From contig NZ_JAACFU010000011.1 in assembly GCF_029051725.1 (NCBI RefSeq), positions 1 to 64,000 of the forward strand: 64,000 bases of DNA. The letters are read 5' to 3'. Numbering within the stretch: position 1 is the stretch's first letter; the number at the start of each line of letters is the position of its first letter. The stretch is from Bradyrhizobium sp. CSS354. Its GTDB lineage: Bacteria; Pseudomonadota; Alphaproteobacteria; Rhizobiales; Xanthobacteraceae. A program made the position numbers and the translations under genes. The notes below the pieces were generated by a model that saw only the letters and a program-made list of their open reading frames with translations, was not told the DNA's origin and ran no database searches. Shown here piece after piece: positions 37,478 through 45,810 of the stretch.

Positions 37478-38472
37478 GCCCAGAGCAGATGTCCAACAGC
37501 ACTCAAGCAATTATTTTTGGCGGCGCAGGCTTTATCGGAACGCATTTAGCGACAAGCCTCGTGGCATCGCAAAAGTATACGCGTGTCGTGTCGGTCGACG
37601 TCGCCCCGCCAAGAGCGAACGTGGCCGGCGTTGAATATCTTCAGCATGACGTGCGGGAAGCCATCGGTTCCGGCATTTCCGATGGGGGCCCTGCCGACAT
37701 TTTCAACCTTGCGGCGGTCCATGTCACGCCTGGGCACCCAGACGGTGATTACTATTATACAAACGTCCTGGGAGCCGTGAACGTCTGCAAATTCGCCAAC
37801 ACAATCGGCTGCCGAAATATAGTGTTCACAAGTTCTATCTCAATCTACGGGCCGAGCGAAGCTGCGCTTGATGAAGAGGCCACGCCGGCACCCGTGAGCG
37901 CATACGGACGCTCAAAACTTGCGGCCGAGAAAATCCATCTGCTCTGGCAGTCCGAAGCCACGGGTCGGAAGCTCACGGTCGTTCGCCCCGCAGTCATCTA
38001 CGGACTTCATGAGCGCGGAAATTTCACACGGCTTTCGCGGATGATGGAACGGAATGCCTTCGTCTATCCGGGACGGAAAGATACAATCAAATCGTGCGGC
38101 TACGTGAAAGATCTCGTCTCGTCAATGATGCACATGTCGAACCAAAACGAGGGGGTGTCGATCTATAATTTCTCGTTCGAGCACCGTTACACAATCAGCG
38201 AGATTTGCGCTACGTTTTCGCGCGTCGCCGCATACAGACAGCCGCGGCTGACAATTCCCATCTGGTTCATAAATCTCGCCGTACTCCCCTTTGAAGCCCT
38301 GCAGTCGGCCGGCCTCAAGACGGGTATCAATCGAGATCGCGTAAGGAAGTTATGGTTCTCGACAAACATTCTGCCTAAACGACTTGTCACAAGCGGTTTC
38401 AGATTTTCATATGACTTGGAAAGCTCGCTCGTCGAATGGAGGCGCGAGTCGGCTCTGAAGGACTTTGACTGA
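37474..38472 (+). CDS. NAD-dependent epimerase/dehydratase (extended SDR)
   Basis: A 332-residue extended SDR with FGGAGFIGTHL at about 14-24, SSISIYG near 120 and the YGRSK Tyr-Lys pair near 148. The C-terminal half does not match GalE, UXS or dTDP-glucose dehydratase signatures, so the sugar nucleotide (or other substrate) is open; 4-reductases of membrane glycolipids look similar. It overlaps the solute-binding-like gene by four bases and the ligase/polymerase gene by one base (stop and start share the A at 38472), implying coupled translation of all three. Confidence 0.78.
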   Translation: MSPEQMSNSTQAIIFGGAGFIGTHLATSLVASQKYTRVVSVDVAPPRANVAGVEYLQHDVREAIGSGISDGGPADIFNLAAVHVTPGHPDGDYYYTNVLGAVNVCKFANTIGCRNIVFTSSISIYGPSEAALDEEATPAPVSAYGRSKLAAEKIHLLWQSEATGRKLTVVRPAVIYGLHERGNFTRLSRMMERNAFVYPGRKDTIKSCGYVKDLVSSMMHMSNQNEGVSIYNFSFEHRYTISEICATFSRVAAYRQPRLTIPIWFINLAVLPFEALQSAGLKTGINRDRVRKLWFSTNILPKRLVTSGFRFSYDLESSLVEWRRESALKDFD

Positions 38473-39932
38473 TGGCTTTTATTGATCGCGATCAACGATC
38501 TTGGATCAAGAGCAGGGCAGATGTAAGAACAAGCGACGAAGAGAAGAAGCCCAGCTATCCGGCGATGCTGGCAACCTTGGGTCTCTGTTCCCTGGTTGCT
38601 CTGGCACCGCTTCCCTTCGCCTCCATGGACATGCGGATTGTCGCAGTTTGGGTCTTGCTGCTTTCCGGGGTGCTTTTGCTGGCCGTCTCCCAGCAGATTA
38701 GCTTGCGAGACTTAGCTTTCTTGTTCGGATTTACAGCGGTTTCTTTATTTTGGGCATTTGTTGTCAGCGAACAATTGAGCCAGACTTCGGTGTTGTCAAA
38801 GCGACTGATAGCCCCGATTTGGGAGCAGACGTCTGCAATCCTCAGCGAGCAATTGAACGGATCCATCTCCGTAGCTCTCAATGAGCCCTTTTTCTCGGCC
38901 GGATCACAGATTGCCTGCCTGCTGTCCATGCTGTGCGGGTATTTTGTTGGCCGCAACCGGAATGCCGCGCGCTTCTTGCTGATGTCATTTTTGGGCTCGA
39001 CGTTGGCCTACGGCGTCTATGGACTGATCGCCCACAGTTTCTGGCCGGATTATTTGCTGTGGCACCGGAAGTACAATTATTTGGGTTCGGTTACTGCAAC
39101 CTTCATCAATCCGAATGTTGCAGCTTGCTATTTCGGGGCAGGATCCATTGGATGGGTCCTGGTCTTCGCAGCAATGGGAAGAGATCGCCCCAACGAACCG
39201 CCGCTCCCGTGGCGCGAGCGGCTCAGGTCTCGCCTGCACTTTTCGCCGCTGAGAACCCTTACTCTGCTTGCGTGCTTTGCAATGCTTTCCACGACAATGC
39301 TAACAGGATCCCGCGCAGGATCCGTCTTGTCCCTACTTTGCTTCGCTGGCGCCCTTGCCACGTACTTTCGACGAGCGCTAAAGCAGCGCGGGCTTTTCTG
39401 GGGTTTTCCGATCGCGGCCCCGCTTTTGATTGTGGGGGCCATTTCGACTCTTGCGCCCTTGGTCAACCAAAGATTCGGGCTGCAAGGGTTCTTCGACGCG
39501 GGACGCTGGCAGGCCTACCGATCGACGATGAAAATAATCGGCGACTTTCCCTGGCTCGGTTCCGGCCTGGGTACCTTCCGTTGGGTCTTTCCAGAATATC
39601 GAAGCCGCGATATTCCGTCTTATGGAATATGGGAACAGGCGCATAACTCAATCCTCGAAGCAGCGGCCGAGATGGGTATTCCGTTCGCTTTTTGCTTGGG
39701 GATCGGCTGGTTCGCTTGCCTGGTTGTGCTGTTCCGGGGAATGTTAAGACGCAAACGCGACGCGATCCTGCCGACCGCAGCCTTCTGGATCGGACTATTG
39801 GTCATCCTCCACTCTCAAGTTGATTTTCCGTTGCAAATCTCGGGCTTTGCTCTCGCGGTCTGCCCCATCTTGGGCATGGGAATGGCCCAATCCTTTTCGA
39901 GCAGAGTAGGGGTTAACCTACTGTCTCGATAA
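38472..39932 (+). CDS. O-antigen ligase/polymerase family membrane protein
   Basis: A 486-residue protein with some 10-12 helices. The hallmark periplasmic segment is clear: TGSRAG, the GRWQAYRSTMKIIGDFPWLGSGLGTF loop and EQAHNSILEAAAEMG, all typical of the O-antigen ligase (Wzy/WaaL) family. It probably polymerises the EPS repeat or ligates chains. The start is ATG 38472, within TGATG. It is the largest of three such proteins in the window and the one closest to the Wzc-type kinase. Confidence 0.86.
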   Translation: MAFIDRDQRSWIKSRADVRTSDEEKKPSYPAMLATLGLCSLVALAPLPFASMDMRIVAVWVLLLSGVLLLAVSQQISLRDLAFLFGFTAVSLFWAFVVSEQLSQTSVLSKRLIAPIWEQTSAILSEQLNGSISVALNEPFFSAGSQIACLLSMLCGYFVGRNRNAARFLLMSFLGSTLAYGVYGLIAHSFWPDYLLWHRKYNYLGSVTATFINPNVAACYFGAGSIGWVLVFAAMGRDRPNEPPLPWRERLRSRLHFSPLRTLTLLACFAMLSTTMLTGSRAGSVLSLLCFAGALATYFRRALKQRGLFWGFPIAAPLLIVGAISTLAPLVNQRFGLQGFFDAGRWQAYRSTMKIIGDFPWLGSGLGTFRWVFPEYRSRDIPSYGIWEQAHNSILEAAAEMGIPFAFCLGIGWFACLVVLFRGMLRRKRDAILPTAAFWIGLLVILHSQVDFPLQISGFALAVCPILGMGMAQSFSSRVGVNLLSR

Positions 39933-40006
39933 CTCTGGCGCCACTGTACATTCGGCTAATTTTTCTTTAAAAACACAGAATTAAGCAAGTGGGAGAGGTC
40001 TGAGTT

Positions 40007-40687
40007 GTGAGCAATTCGAGAGGGCGCTTGTCGTCAAAGCTGATCTTTTCAGCGATTTTTTGTGCGTTTGCGTTTTCCCTATCCGAAGGAGCGCTCGCCG
40101 CTTGCGTGAACGATTCCGATACGGCACAGAAAGCAGCTGCCTTCACGACCAATCCGTCTTCGCTACTCGAAGGGCCGAATGGAACTCGAAGCTCGGACGA
40201 GGTGGCCGCCGATGTACAAACCTTCGTGGCGTCCTATTCCCAAGCGCTTCCCGCGGTGCTGGCCATTTTGAAGGATCTTACCAACAAAGGGGACTCCACC
40301 TCCGCCCTTCAAAAAGCTATCGGGACAGGTCTCGGAAAGGCAGCTAACGTCTGCAGGACGACCGATCTGACGTTTTCCCTGGAGATCCAGAGCGACTTGG
40401 GTGCCACAGGCTCGGCAGATGCCAACGCGCAATACGCTGCCCTTACAGGAAACGATCCGACCCGAAGCGTAGCTCTCTCCGGCGCCACAACCGGCTCGTC
40501 GGGGGGCGTCGGCGGCCAAACGTCCGCGACGGGCGGAACATCGGATAGCGGCTCGTCCTTTCAAAGTTTTGTGGCCAACAGCGTGTCCAACAATCCAACA
40601 AATTATTTCAGTTCAAGTGTTGGCGGCGCAAGCTCAGCGAGCGGAACGACCACGGCGATCGTCTGCACAGTGTCAGGTTCGTGCTGA
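40007..40687 (+). CDS. Secreted Ser/Gly/Thr-rich protein
   Basis: A 226-residue protein from GTG 40007 behind GGGAGAGG. A signal peptide ends about Ala-31. The first mature half is helical with a DEVAADVQTFVASYSQALPAVLAILKDL amphipathic stretch. The second half is low complexity, rich in Ser, Gly and Thr, and ends in two cysteines that could pair with the two in the N-terminal half. It lies directly upstream of the tyrosine autokinase gene. Function unknown; such proteins are often found beside rhizobial EPS kinases, which is an impression, not a proof. Confidence 0.65.
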   Translation: MSNSRGRLSSKLIFSAIFCAFAFSLSEGALAACVNDSDTAQKAAAFTTNPSSLLEGPNGTRSSDEVAADVQTFVASYSQALPAVLAILKDLTNKGDSTSALQKAIGTGLGKAANVCRTTDLTFSLEIQSDLGATGSADANAQYAALTGNDPTRSVALSGATTGSSGGVGGQTSATGGTSDSGSSFQSFVANSVSNNPTNYFSSSVGGASSASGTTTAIVCTVSGSC

Positions 40688-40710
40688 GGGCTTTGGGGTC
40701 TCCCCACGAT

Positions 40711-40737
40711 CCATCCGGATTCTCGGCGTTCGGATGG
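40711..40737 (+). terminator. Weak terminator candidate
   Basis: CCATCCG (40711-40717) pairs perfectly with CGGATGG (40731-40737) across a 13-base loop, 24 bases after the preceding stop. A broken T-rich stretch follows from 40743. It could attenuate transcription between the secreted protein and the kinase gene. Confidence 0.3.
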
Positions 40738-40796
40738 GGCGCTTTGATTTTGCTTTTGAGTAGCCGCACGAACATCAGCTAGGTAGACGGGCCGGA

Positions 40797-43199
40797 ATGC
40801 TTCAAACACGAATTCCAGATCCTCACGCCCCGACGCAAGTTCAAGGCAACGACACCGCATCGTTTGAGCACACCGTTTCGGCTGCCCTGGGCCTGATCCG
40901 TCGGCAATACCCGGTAATCATCATCACGGTACTTCTGTGCCTTGGCATGGCGGGCGTTTACTTATTGACCGCACCTAAGCGTTTCACCGGCACCGCCGTC
41001 CTTCTAATGGACAGTCGCAAGATGCAGGGGCTACAAACGCAAGTCGGAGCCGCAGGGGACAATCCGATCGACACAGCCATGGTCGATAGTCAGGTTGAAG
41101 TCCTGAAATCCGAGACCATTGCTTCAGCGGTCATCAAGGACTTGCGGCTGCTGGATTCTCCCTTATTCATGCACGATGACGCGGGTTTTTTAGCCGCGCT
41201 GAACCAGCTCTTCGAAAGCTTCTTCCCCGAAGAGAAGCCCTCGGATGAGGGCCTCATGCGGACGGCCATCGGGCGCATTGTGAACGGGCTGACCATCAAG
41301 CGCGTCGCCCAAAGCTACGTGATCGAAATATCATATCAATCGCTCTCGCCTGAGCTGGCAGCACAGATCGCAAACGCGGTTGCAGAAAATTACATTACCG
41401 ACTCCCTTGAATCGAAATACCAAGCCTCGCGGCGCGCCGCCGTTTGGCTCCAAGATCGCCTGAAGGAGCTTCGTGCCCAGGCTTCCTCCGCCGAACGGGC
41501 GGTGGCTGATTACAAGGCAAAGAACAATATCGTTGACGCAGGCGGACGTCTGCTGACCGAGCAACAACTGGCCGAGATCAACAGCGCGTTGACCGAGGCT
41601 AGAGCAAAGCGTGCGGAGGCTCAGGCCAAGCTCGAGCGCATTACGTCGATCTTGAACGCGGACGACAATGATTCGCGAGTAATCTTAAACGACTTGGGCG
41701 CCGTCAACGACTCAATGGCTAACCCCGTCATCACCAAGTTGAGGCAAACCTATCTCGATTATGCCGGCCGCGCCGCGGATTGGTCTAACAGGTATGGTCC
41801 AACTCATTTGGCCGTGGTCAATTTGCGCAATCAAATGCGCGAAATTCGGCACTCCATTATCGATGAGCTCCGACGCACTGCAGAAGGCTACAAGAGCGAC
41901 CTGGCGATCGCCAAGGCGCGCGAGGAATCCAGCCAGAAAAGCCTGAACGAGACCATCGCCGTTTCCAATGATACAAGCCAAGCCCAGATCGCTTTGAAGG
42001 ACCTCGAAAGCAATGCGCAGAGTGCGCGCGCGCTGTCAGAGAACTTCCTCCAGCTTTACATGGTATCAGTCCAGCAGCAGTCATTCCCGATTACCGAAGC
42101 AAGGGTCATCACCCAGGCCTCACAATTGTCGACGCCTAAGACTTCCCCCAAGACTGCTTTGGTTCTCCTCGCGGGTATCGTCGGCGGATGCATCCTCTCG
42201 GGCTTGGTGGCGATCTTCCTCGAAATGCTGGACCGCGTCTTCCGCACCGTCCATCAGGTCGAACGCTTGCTTCAGACCAACTGTTTGGCATCCATTCCGG
42301 TGATCGGGTCGGAGGCAGAAGCTGGAATGGGCCTGCCCCTGAAGCTCGTCAAACGCTGGTCCCCGTTGTCCAGGAGCAGAGCGGAGGAATGGTCGCGATC
42401 CAGTGAAGCAGCGGGTAAGTCGCTCCGCGCGGATGTAGGGAGAACTCATTCACAATCCAGCTCTGACCGGCTGCTGACCATCGATAACAGCGTCGGACGG
42501 TTCGCGATCAACTCGCCCTTTTCCCGATTTGCCGAGGCGCTCCGGTCGATCAAATTGGCGGCCGACTTGAGCAACTTCGGGACGCCACACAAAGTCTTAG
42601 GCATCACATCCGCTCTTCCGAATGAAGGAAAATCCACCGTTAGCGAAGCTTTGGCTCAGACCACGGCACAAAGTGGCCTACGTACGCTTCTGATTGACGG
42701 AGACCTCCGTAACCCAAGCCTCACCGACCGGCTTGCACGGTCGGCCGGTGCTGGATTGATTGAAGCCGTGTTTGGGAAGGCCGACCTGAAGGACCTGATC
42801 TGGGTCGATCCGCAAACCAATCTGCATTTTCTTCCTTGCGTGGCGGCGTCTCGATTTTCGAACTCGAGTGATCTGCTGGCGTCTCCGCAAATGGGGAAGC
42901 TTTTTCAGCATCTTCGTGAACAGTACGACCGGATCATTTTGGACTTGAGCCCCATGGCCCCTGTGATCGACGTTCGGGCCACAGGCGGTCTCGTCGACTC
43001 CTACATTCTCATTGTCGAGTGGGCCAAAGCGAACGTCGACGTGGTCGAGCGTGTCTTGCGGGAAAACCCGCTTGTTCGCGAGCACATGCTGGGCGCCGTT
43101 CTTAACAAGGTGAACTTAGCCGCGATGAACCGCTACGATTCCTATAGCGGAGGCTACTACCGCAACCGATACTACAAACGCTACGGATACGTTGACTAG
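40797..43199 (+). CDS. exoP: Polysaccharide co-polymerase with tyrosine autokinase (Wzc/ExoP)
   Basis: It controls EPS polymerisation and couples it to export. In the 800-residue chain, transmembrane helices lie at about 39-57 and 453-475 with a long periplasmic coiled-coil domain between. The cytoplasmic BY-kinase has Walker A at 605-613 (SALPNEGKST), Walker A' LLIDGDLR at 631-638 and a Walker B-like IILDLSP at 713-719 (Ser where Thr/Pro is usual). The E-x2-R-x2-R oligomer motif appears as EALRSIK at 580-586. Eight tyrosines crowd the last 21 residues, the phosphorylation tail. The start is ATG 40797; the next gene begins at or just after its stop. Confidence 0.93.
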   Translation: MLQTRIPDPHAPTQVQGNDTASFEHTVSAALGLIRRQYPVIIITVLLCLGMAGVYLLTAPKRFTGTAVLLMDSRKMQGLQTQVGAAGDNPIDTAMVDSQVEVLKSETIASAVIKDLRLLDSPLFMHDDAGFLAALNQLFESFFPEEKPSDEGLMRTAIGRIVNGLTIKRVAQSYVIEISYQSLSPELAAQIANAVAENYITDSLESKYQASRRAAVWLQDRLKELRAQASSAERAVADYKAKNNIVDAGGRLLTEQQLAEINSALTEARAKRAEAQAKLERITSILNADDNDSRVILNDLGAVNDSMANPVITKLRQTYLDYAGRAADWSNRYGPTHLAVVNLRNQMREIRHSIIDELRRTAEGYKSDLAIAKAREESSQKSLNETIAVSNDTSQAQIALKDLESNAQSARALSENFLQLYMVSVQQQSFPITEARVITQASQLSTPKTSPKTALVLLAGIVGGCILSGLVAIFLEMLDRVFRTVHQVERLLQTNCLASIPVIGSEAEAGMGLPLKLVKRWSPLSRSRAEEWSRSSEAAGKSLRADVGRTHSQSSSDRLLTIDNSVGRFAINSPFSRFAEALRSIKLAADLSNFGTPHKVLGITSALPNEGKSTVSEALAQTTAQSGLRTLLIDGDLRNPSLTDRLARSAGAGLIEAVFGKADLKDLIWVDPQTNLHFLPCVAASRFSNSSDLLASPQMGKLFQHLREQYDRIILDLSPMAPVIDVRATGGLVDSYILIVEWAKANVDVVERVLRENPLVREHMLGAVLNKVNLAAMNRYDSYSGGYYRNRYYKRYGYVD

Positions 43200-43209
43200 T
43201 CAGCTAACG

Positions 43210-43962
43210 ATGACGGCCGTCATAAATGCTTTTGGCAGATTGACAACCGTTCTCATCGCCTTGAGCTCGGCAAGCTGGGCGGTCTCCTTCCTCTCTAATT
43301 TGGATGAGGGAGTCGCACTGAATAATGTAGCCAACGCCGTGTTGTCCGGGAGCGGATTTAAGCGAAATTCCGTTTCCGAAGCAGCATTGTCAGCCGCTGA
43401 GACTCGCAAGATCTGCAATCCACGCGAAATCAGAGCGGCTGCGATCATCCGCCTGCGCCTCTATGAGACCGCTGTCGATTCTCTCGACATGCGGCTTGCC
43501 AATCAGCAACTGACCGCGCTGCGCTTGTCGGTTAGAGAAGCCCTCCGGTGCGTTCCAACTGATGGGCTATTGTGGTTCATCGAATACTGGAGCGCCATCA
43601 ATCAAGGCGGTCATGTAAGCGATCACCTTGAAGCATTGCGGCTGTCCTATCGGTTGGCACCCTTCGAGGGCTGGATTGCTCTTCGTAGCCCCTACGTCCT
43701 TGCAATTTATGACACGCTTACGCCGGACCTTCAGGAAAGCGCCCGAAAGGAGTTCGCGTCCATTGTTAAAACGGGCTGGATCCGCGACGCCGTGAAGATT
43801 CTCAAAGGAGCGGGGTGGAGGCATCACCAACTCCTCTTGGCCGAACTTGGAACCGTGAGCTTTGATTTTCGTCTCCAACTAGCCCGCGCATTGCGCGCCG
43901 AAAGCGTAACAGCGGACGTTCCAGGGGTCGAGCCCCAAGAGTTTAGACCTTGGAGGTATTAG
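43210..43962 (+). CDS. Exported helical protein linked to EPS export
   Basis: About 250 residues from ATG 43210 (a TTG at 43192, overlapping the kinase stop, is the alternative). An N-terminal hydrophobic helix is followed by an all-helical, TPR-like body. It resembles the protein at 52806-53468: both have a 'L..(S/V)Y..AP.EG...LR' helix pair followed by a (Y/F)D(T/A)L turn and a similar helix spacing. Both flank the EPS export core. I do not know the family; it could be an anchored scaffold or regulator of assembly. Confidence 0.65.
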   Translation: MTAVINAFGRLTTVLIALSSASWAVSFLSNLDEGVALNNVANAVLSGSGFKRNSVSEAALSAAETRKICNPREIRAAAIIRLRLYETAVDSLDMRLANQQLTALRLSVREALRCVPTDGLLWFIEYWSAINQGGHVSDHLEALRLSYRLAPFEGWIALRSPYVLAIYDTLTPDLQESARKEFASIVKTGWIRDAVKILKGAGWRHHQLLLAELGTVSFDFRLQLARALRAESVTADVPGVEPQEFRPWRY

Positions 43963-44036
43963 TTCTGAATTCGTCATTGGGTTCGAGGTCTCAATTCTCC
44001 TATCACGTTCCCATAGATTACAAGGAGGCGAGCGGC

Positions 44037-44126
44037 ATGATCTGTTCCGCTCGGCCGTTCGCGAGTGGCGGCTTAGATCGTGGAGCGCGAGACTTTGCGA
44101 TTGGGCGATGGATCGTGAGATTTTGA
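44037..44126 (+). CDS. Possible 29-residue leader peptide
   Basis: A short frame starting at ATG 44037, seven bases after a near-perfect AAGGAGG site (44022-44028) and ending at TGA 44126, 22 bases before the beta-propeller gene. The strong site with so short a frame suggests a translated leader or regulatory upstream reading frame. The DNA inside repeats a GATCGTG(G)AG pattern twice. The peptide itself has no signal or motif. Confidence 0.35.
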   Translation: MICSARPFASGGLDRGARDFAIGRWIVRF

Positions 44127-44148
44127 GCTTACCGAGAAGGAGCTTTCG

Positions 44149-45426
44149 ATGCTCAGGCGCGCGCTCATGGGGCTTTCTTTAGCAGCCGTAGTGGTCTACT
44201 TAGCTTCTCCTTCTCTAGCTGAAATGACTTCGTCCGCAAAGCCTGACGAGGTGACGGGCCACCCGGGGGCGCTCGGCGGCACGTGGCTGTGGACCTTACC
44301 TGATACGGCAAACGGACTCCGCCCCACCCAAAGTTGGCATGCTACCGGTTCGTCTCCAAGCGGCGACATCTACGTCGGGGGAATGGATCACAAAACGAAC
44401 TCCGCCTTGTATCGGCTCGACTCGACCGTTGGGACCCTCAGAGTCGTTGGAGATGCGCGCTCAGCGTCAGAGAAAGTTTCGAACTGGCTGCCCGGAGAGA
44501 CAGTACAGAAATTCCATACGCGCCCGCTCTGGCACAACGGCAAGATCTATGTCGCCACCATGAACCGCTCGACCCTCGACGAGGGTTATATGAAGGAGAG
44601 AGGGTTTCACTGGTACAGCTACGATCCTGCGCAGGAAAGCTTTGCCGATCTGAGTGTCGCAGAGCCGGGCGGCACAGCCGTCGACCATGGGAATGTGGTC
44701 ACGCTCGCCTCTGATCGCCGCCGAAACCTCATTTATGCGGCCGGGGTGCCGACCGGCGAGATTTTTCGGTACGACGTTGGAAGCGGCCGAACATCTCGCT
44801 TAGGCAGGCCAGCGGCATACGACCAGCAGTTTGTCTATTCTGGCCGGGTGATGTGGACCGACAGCCGGGGCCGGCTTTATTTTACCGCCAGCAACTCCGG
44901 GTCTCCGTCCGTCTATGCCCACGTTTATTATTTCGACCCCGAAACTGGGTTTGGGGAGCACAAGGACTGGCCACTGCAAGCTGCGCAGGCCCTTGAGGCG
45001 GGGCAGTGCATCCAAGATGGCAAGCAATGCTTCTTTTCGGATGATCAAGGCCACATATACAGATTTGCTGACGAGGGCCCATCCTGGTCATATCTCGGAC
45101 AACTACACACCGCCGCGAAAGCTTATGTTTGGTTGTTCAACGTCGATTCGGAGGGACGACACGCCTACCTTGGAACCAGCATTCCTTCTGAGGGCAAGCC
45201 AACTGCGCTATTCGAGTTCGACCTGCGAGCAGGAACAACGGAACGCATATGCGAGGTGGCTGAGCTAGACCCGTCTCTCAGAAGCCTCAACATCCATACT
45301 GGATATGATAGCTGGGACGCGCAGGGGCGGTTCTACTTTGCGAGCTTTAACGGGCCTACCGAGCAGCGGGTGATCCTAACGCGCGTGGATATTCGTCGGC
45401 TCAAAGCCACCCTAAGGAAGAACTAA
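44149..45426 (+). CDS. Secreted beta-propeller protein
   Basis: A 425-residue exported protein from ATG 44149 with an AGAAGGAG site. A signal peptide covers about 1-24. The rest shows six or seven repeated four-strand units of the type 'I-Y-V-x-x-x ... L-Y-R-L-D' (IYVGG...LYRLD, IYVAT...WYSYD, IYAAG...IFRYD, LYFTA...YYFDP, IYRFAD, AYLGT...LFEFD), a beta-propeller. No catalytic motif is evident. It sits between the kinase cluster and the converging Wza gene. A glycan-binding or lyase-like function is possible, but this is inference from fold and place. Confidence 0.7.
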   Translation: MLRRALMGLSLAAVVVYLASPSLAEMTSSAKPDEVTGHPGALGGTWLWTLPDTANGLRPTQSWHATGSSPSGDIYVGGMDHKTNSALYRLDSTVGTLRVVGDARSASEKVSNWLPGETVQKFHTRPLWHNGKIYVATMNRSTLDEGYMKERGFHWYSYDPAQESFADLSVAEPGGTAVDHGNVVTLASDRRRNLIYAAGVPTGEIFRYDVGSGRTSRLGRPAAYDQQFVYSGRVMWTDSRGRLYFTASNSGSPSVYAHVYYFDPETGFGEHKDWPLQAAQALEAGQCIQDGKQCFFSDDQGHIYRFADEGPSWSYLGQLHTAAKAYVWLFNVDSEGRHAYLGTSIPSEGKPTALFEFDLRAGTTERICEVAELDPSLRSLNIHTGYDSWDAQGRFYFASFNGPTEQRVILTRVDIRRLKATLRKN

Positions 45427-45497
45427 GCGTCAGAGTTCTCGTTGGCAACGATCCAATTCTCGTACGCGGGGATCTCCGCGATCAGTCAAACGCGTTT

Positions 45498-45698
45498 ATG
45501 ATTGGCGATTCTGACCTAAACGCCGAATTAGTCGTTCCAAACCCTCTTCGACAACACGCTGTTCGGACGCGGGCTCACGGAAACGCGAACGCGAGGAGGC
45601 TGATAATCCTATCCGTTTGCTTTGTAATGATCGGCGTCACGTTGTTGACGATAGTTACGATCGCACCGCGTCTAAATTTTTGGACGGACGATCTCTGA
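45498..45698 (+). CDS. Small single-pass membrane protein
   Basis: A 66-residue frame from ATG 45498 with one clear helix (about 34-54, LIILSVCFVMIGVTLLTIV) and a basic segment before it, giving an inside N-terminus. No ribosome binding site is obvious, and it fits no family I know. It lies 71 bases after the beta-propeller gene and converges on the Wza gene. Real but unproven. Confidence 0.4.
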   Translation: MIGDSDLNAELVVPNPLRQHAVRTRAHGNANARRLIILSVCFVMIGVTLLTIVTIAPRLNFWTDDL

Positions 45699-45810
45699 AT
45701 GGTCGGCTTCCTCTGCACTTAGGTCGCGTGCAAGGAGATTTTGGTGGCTTGGCAATCCGCCGGGCGCGTTAGAAGACATTACTGCCTCACCAACCTCCGG
45801 CGGACGGCGA

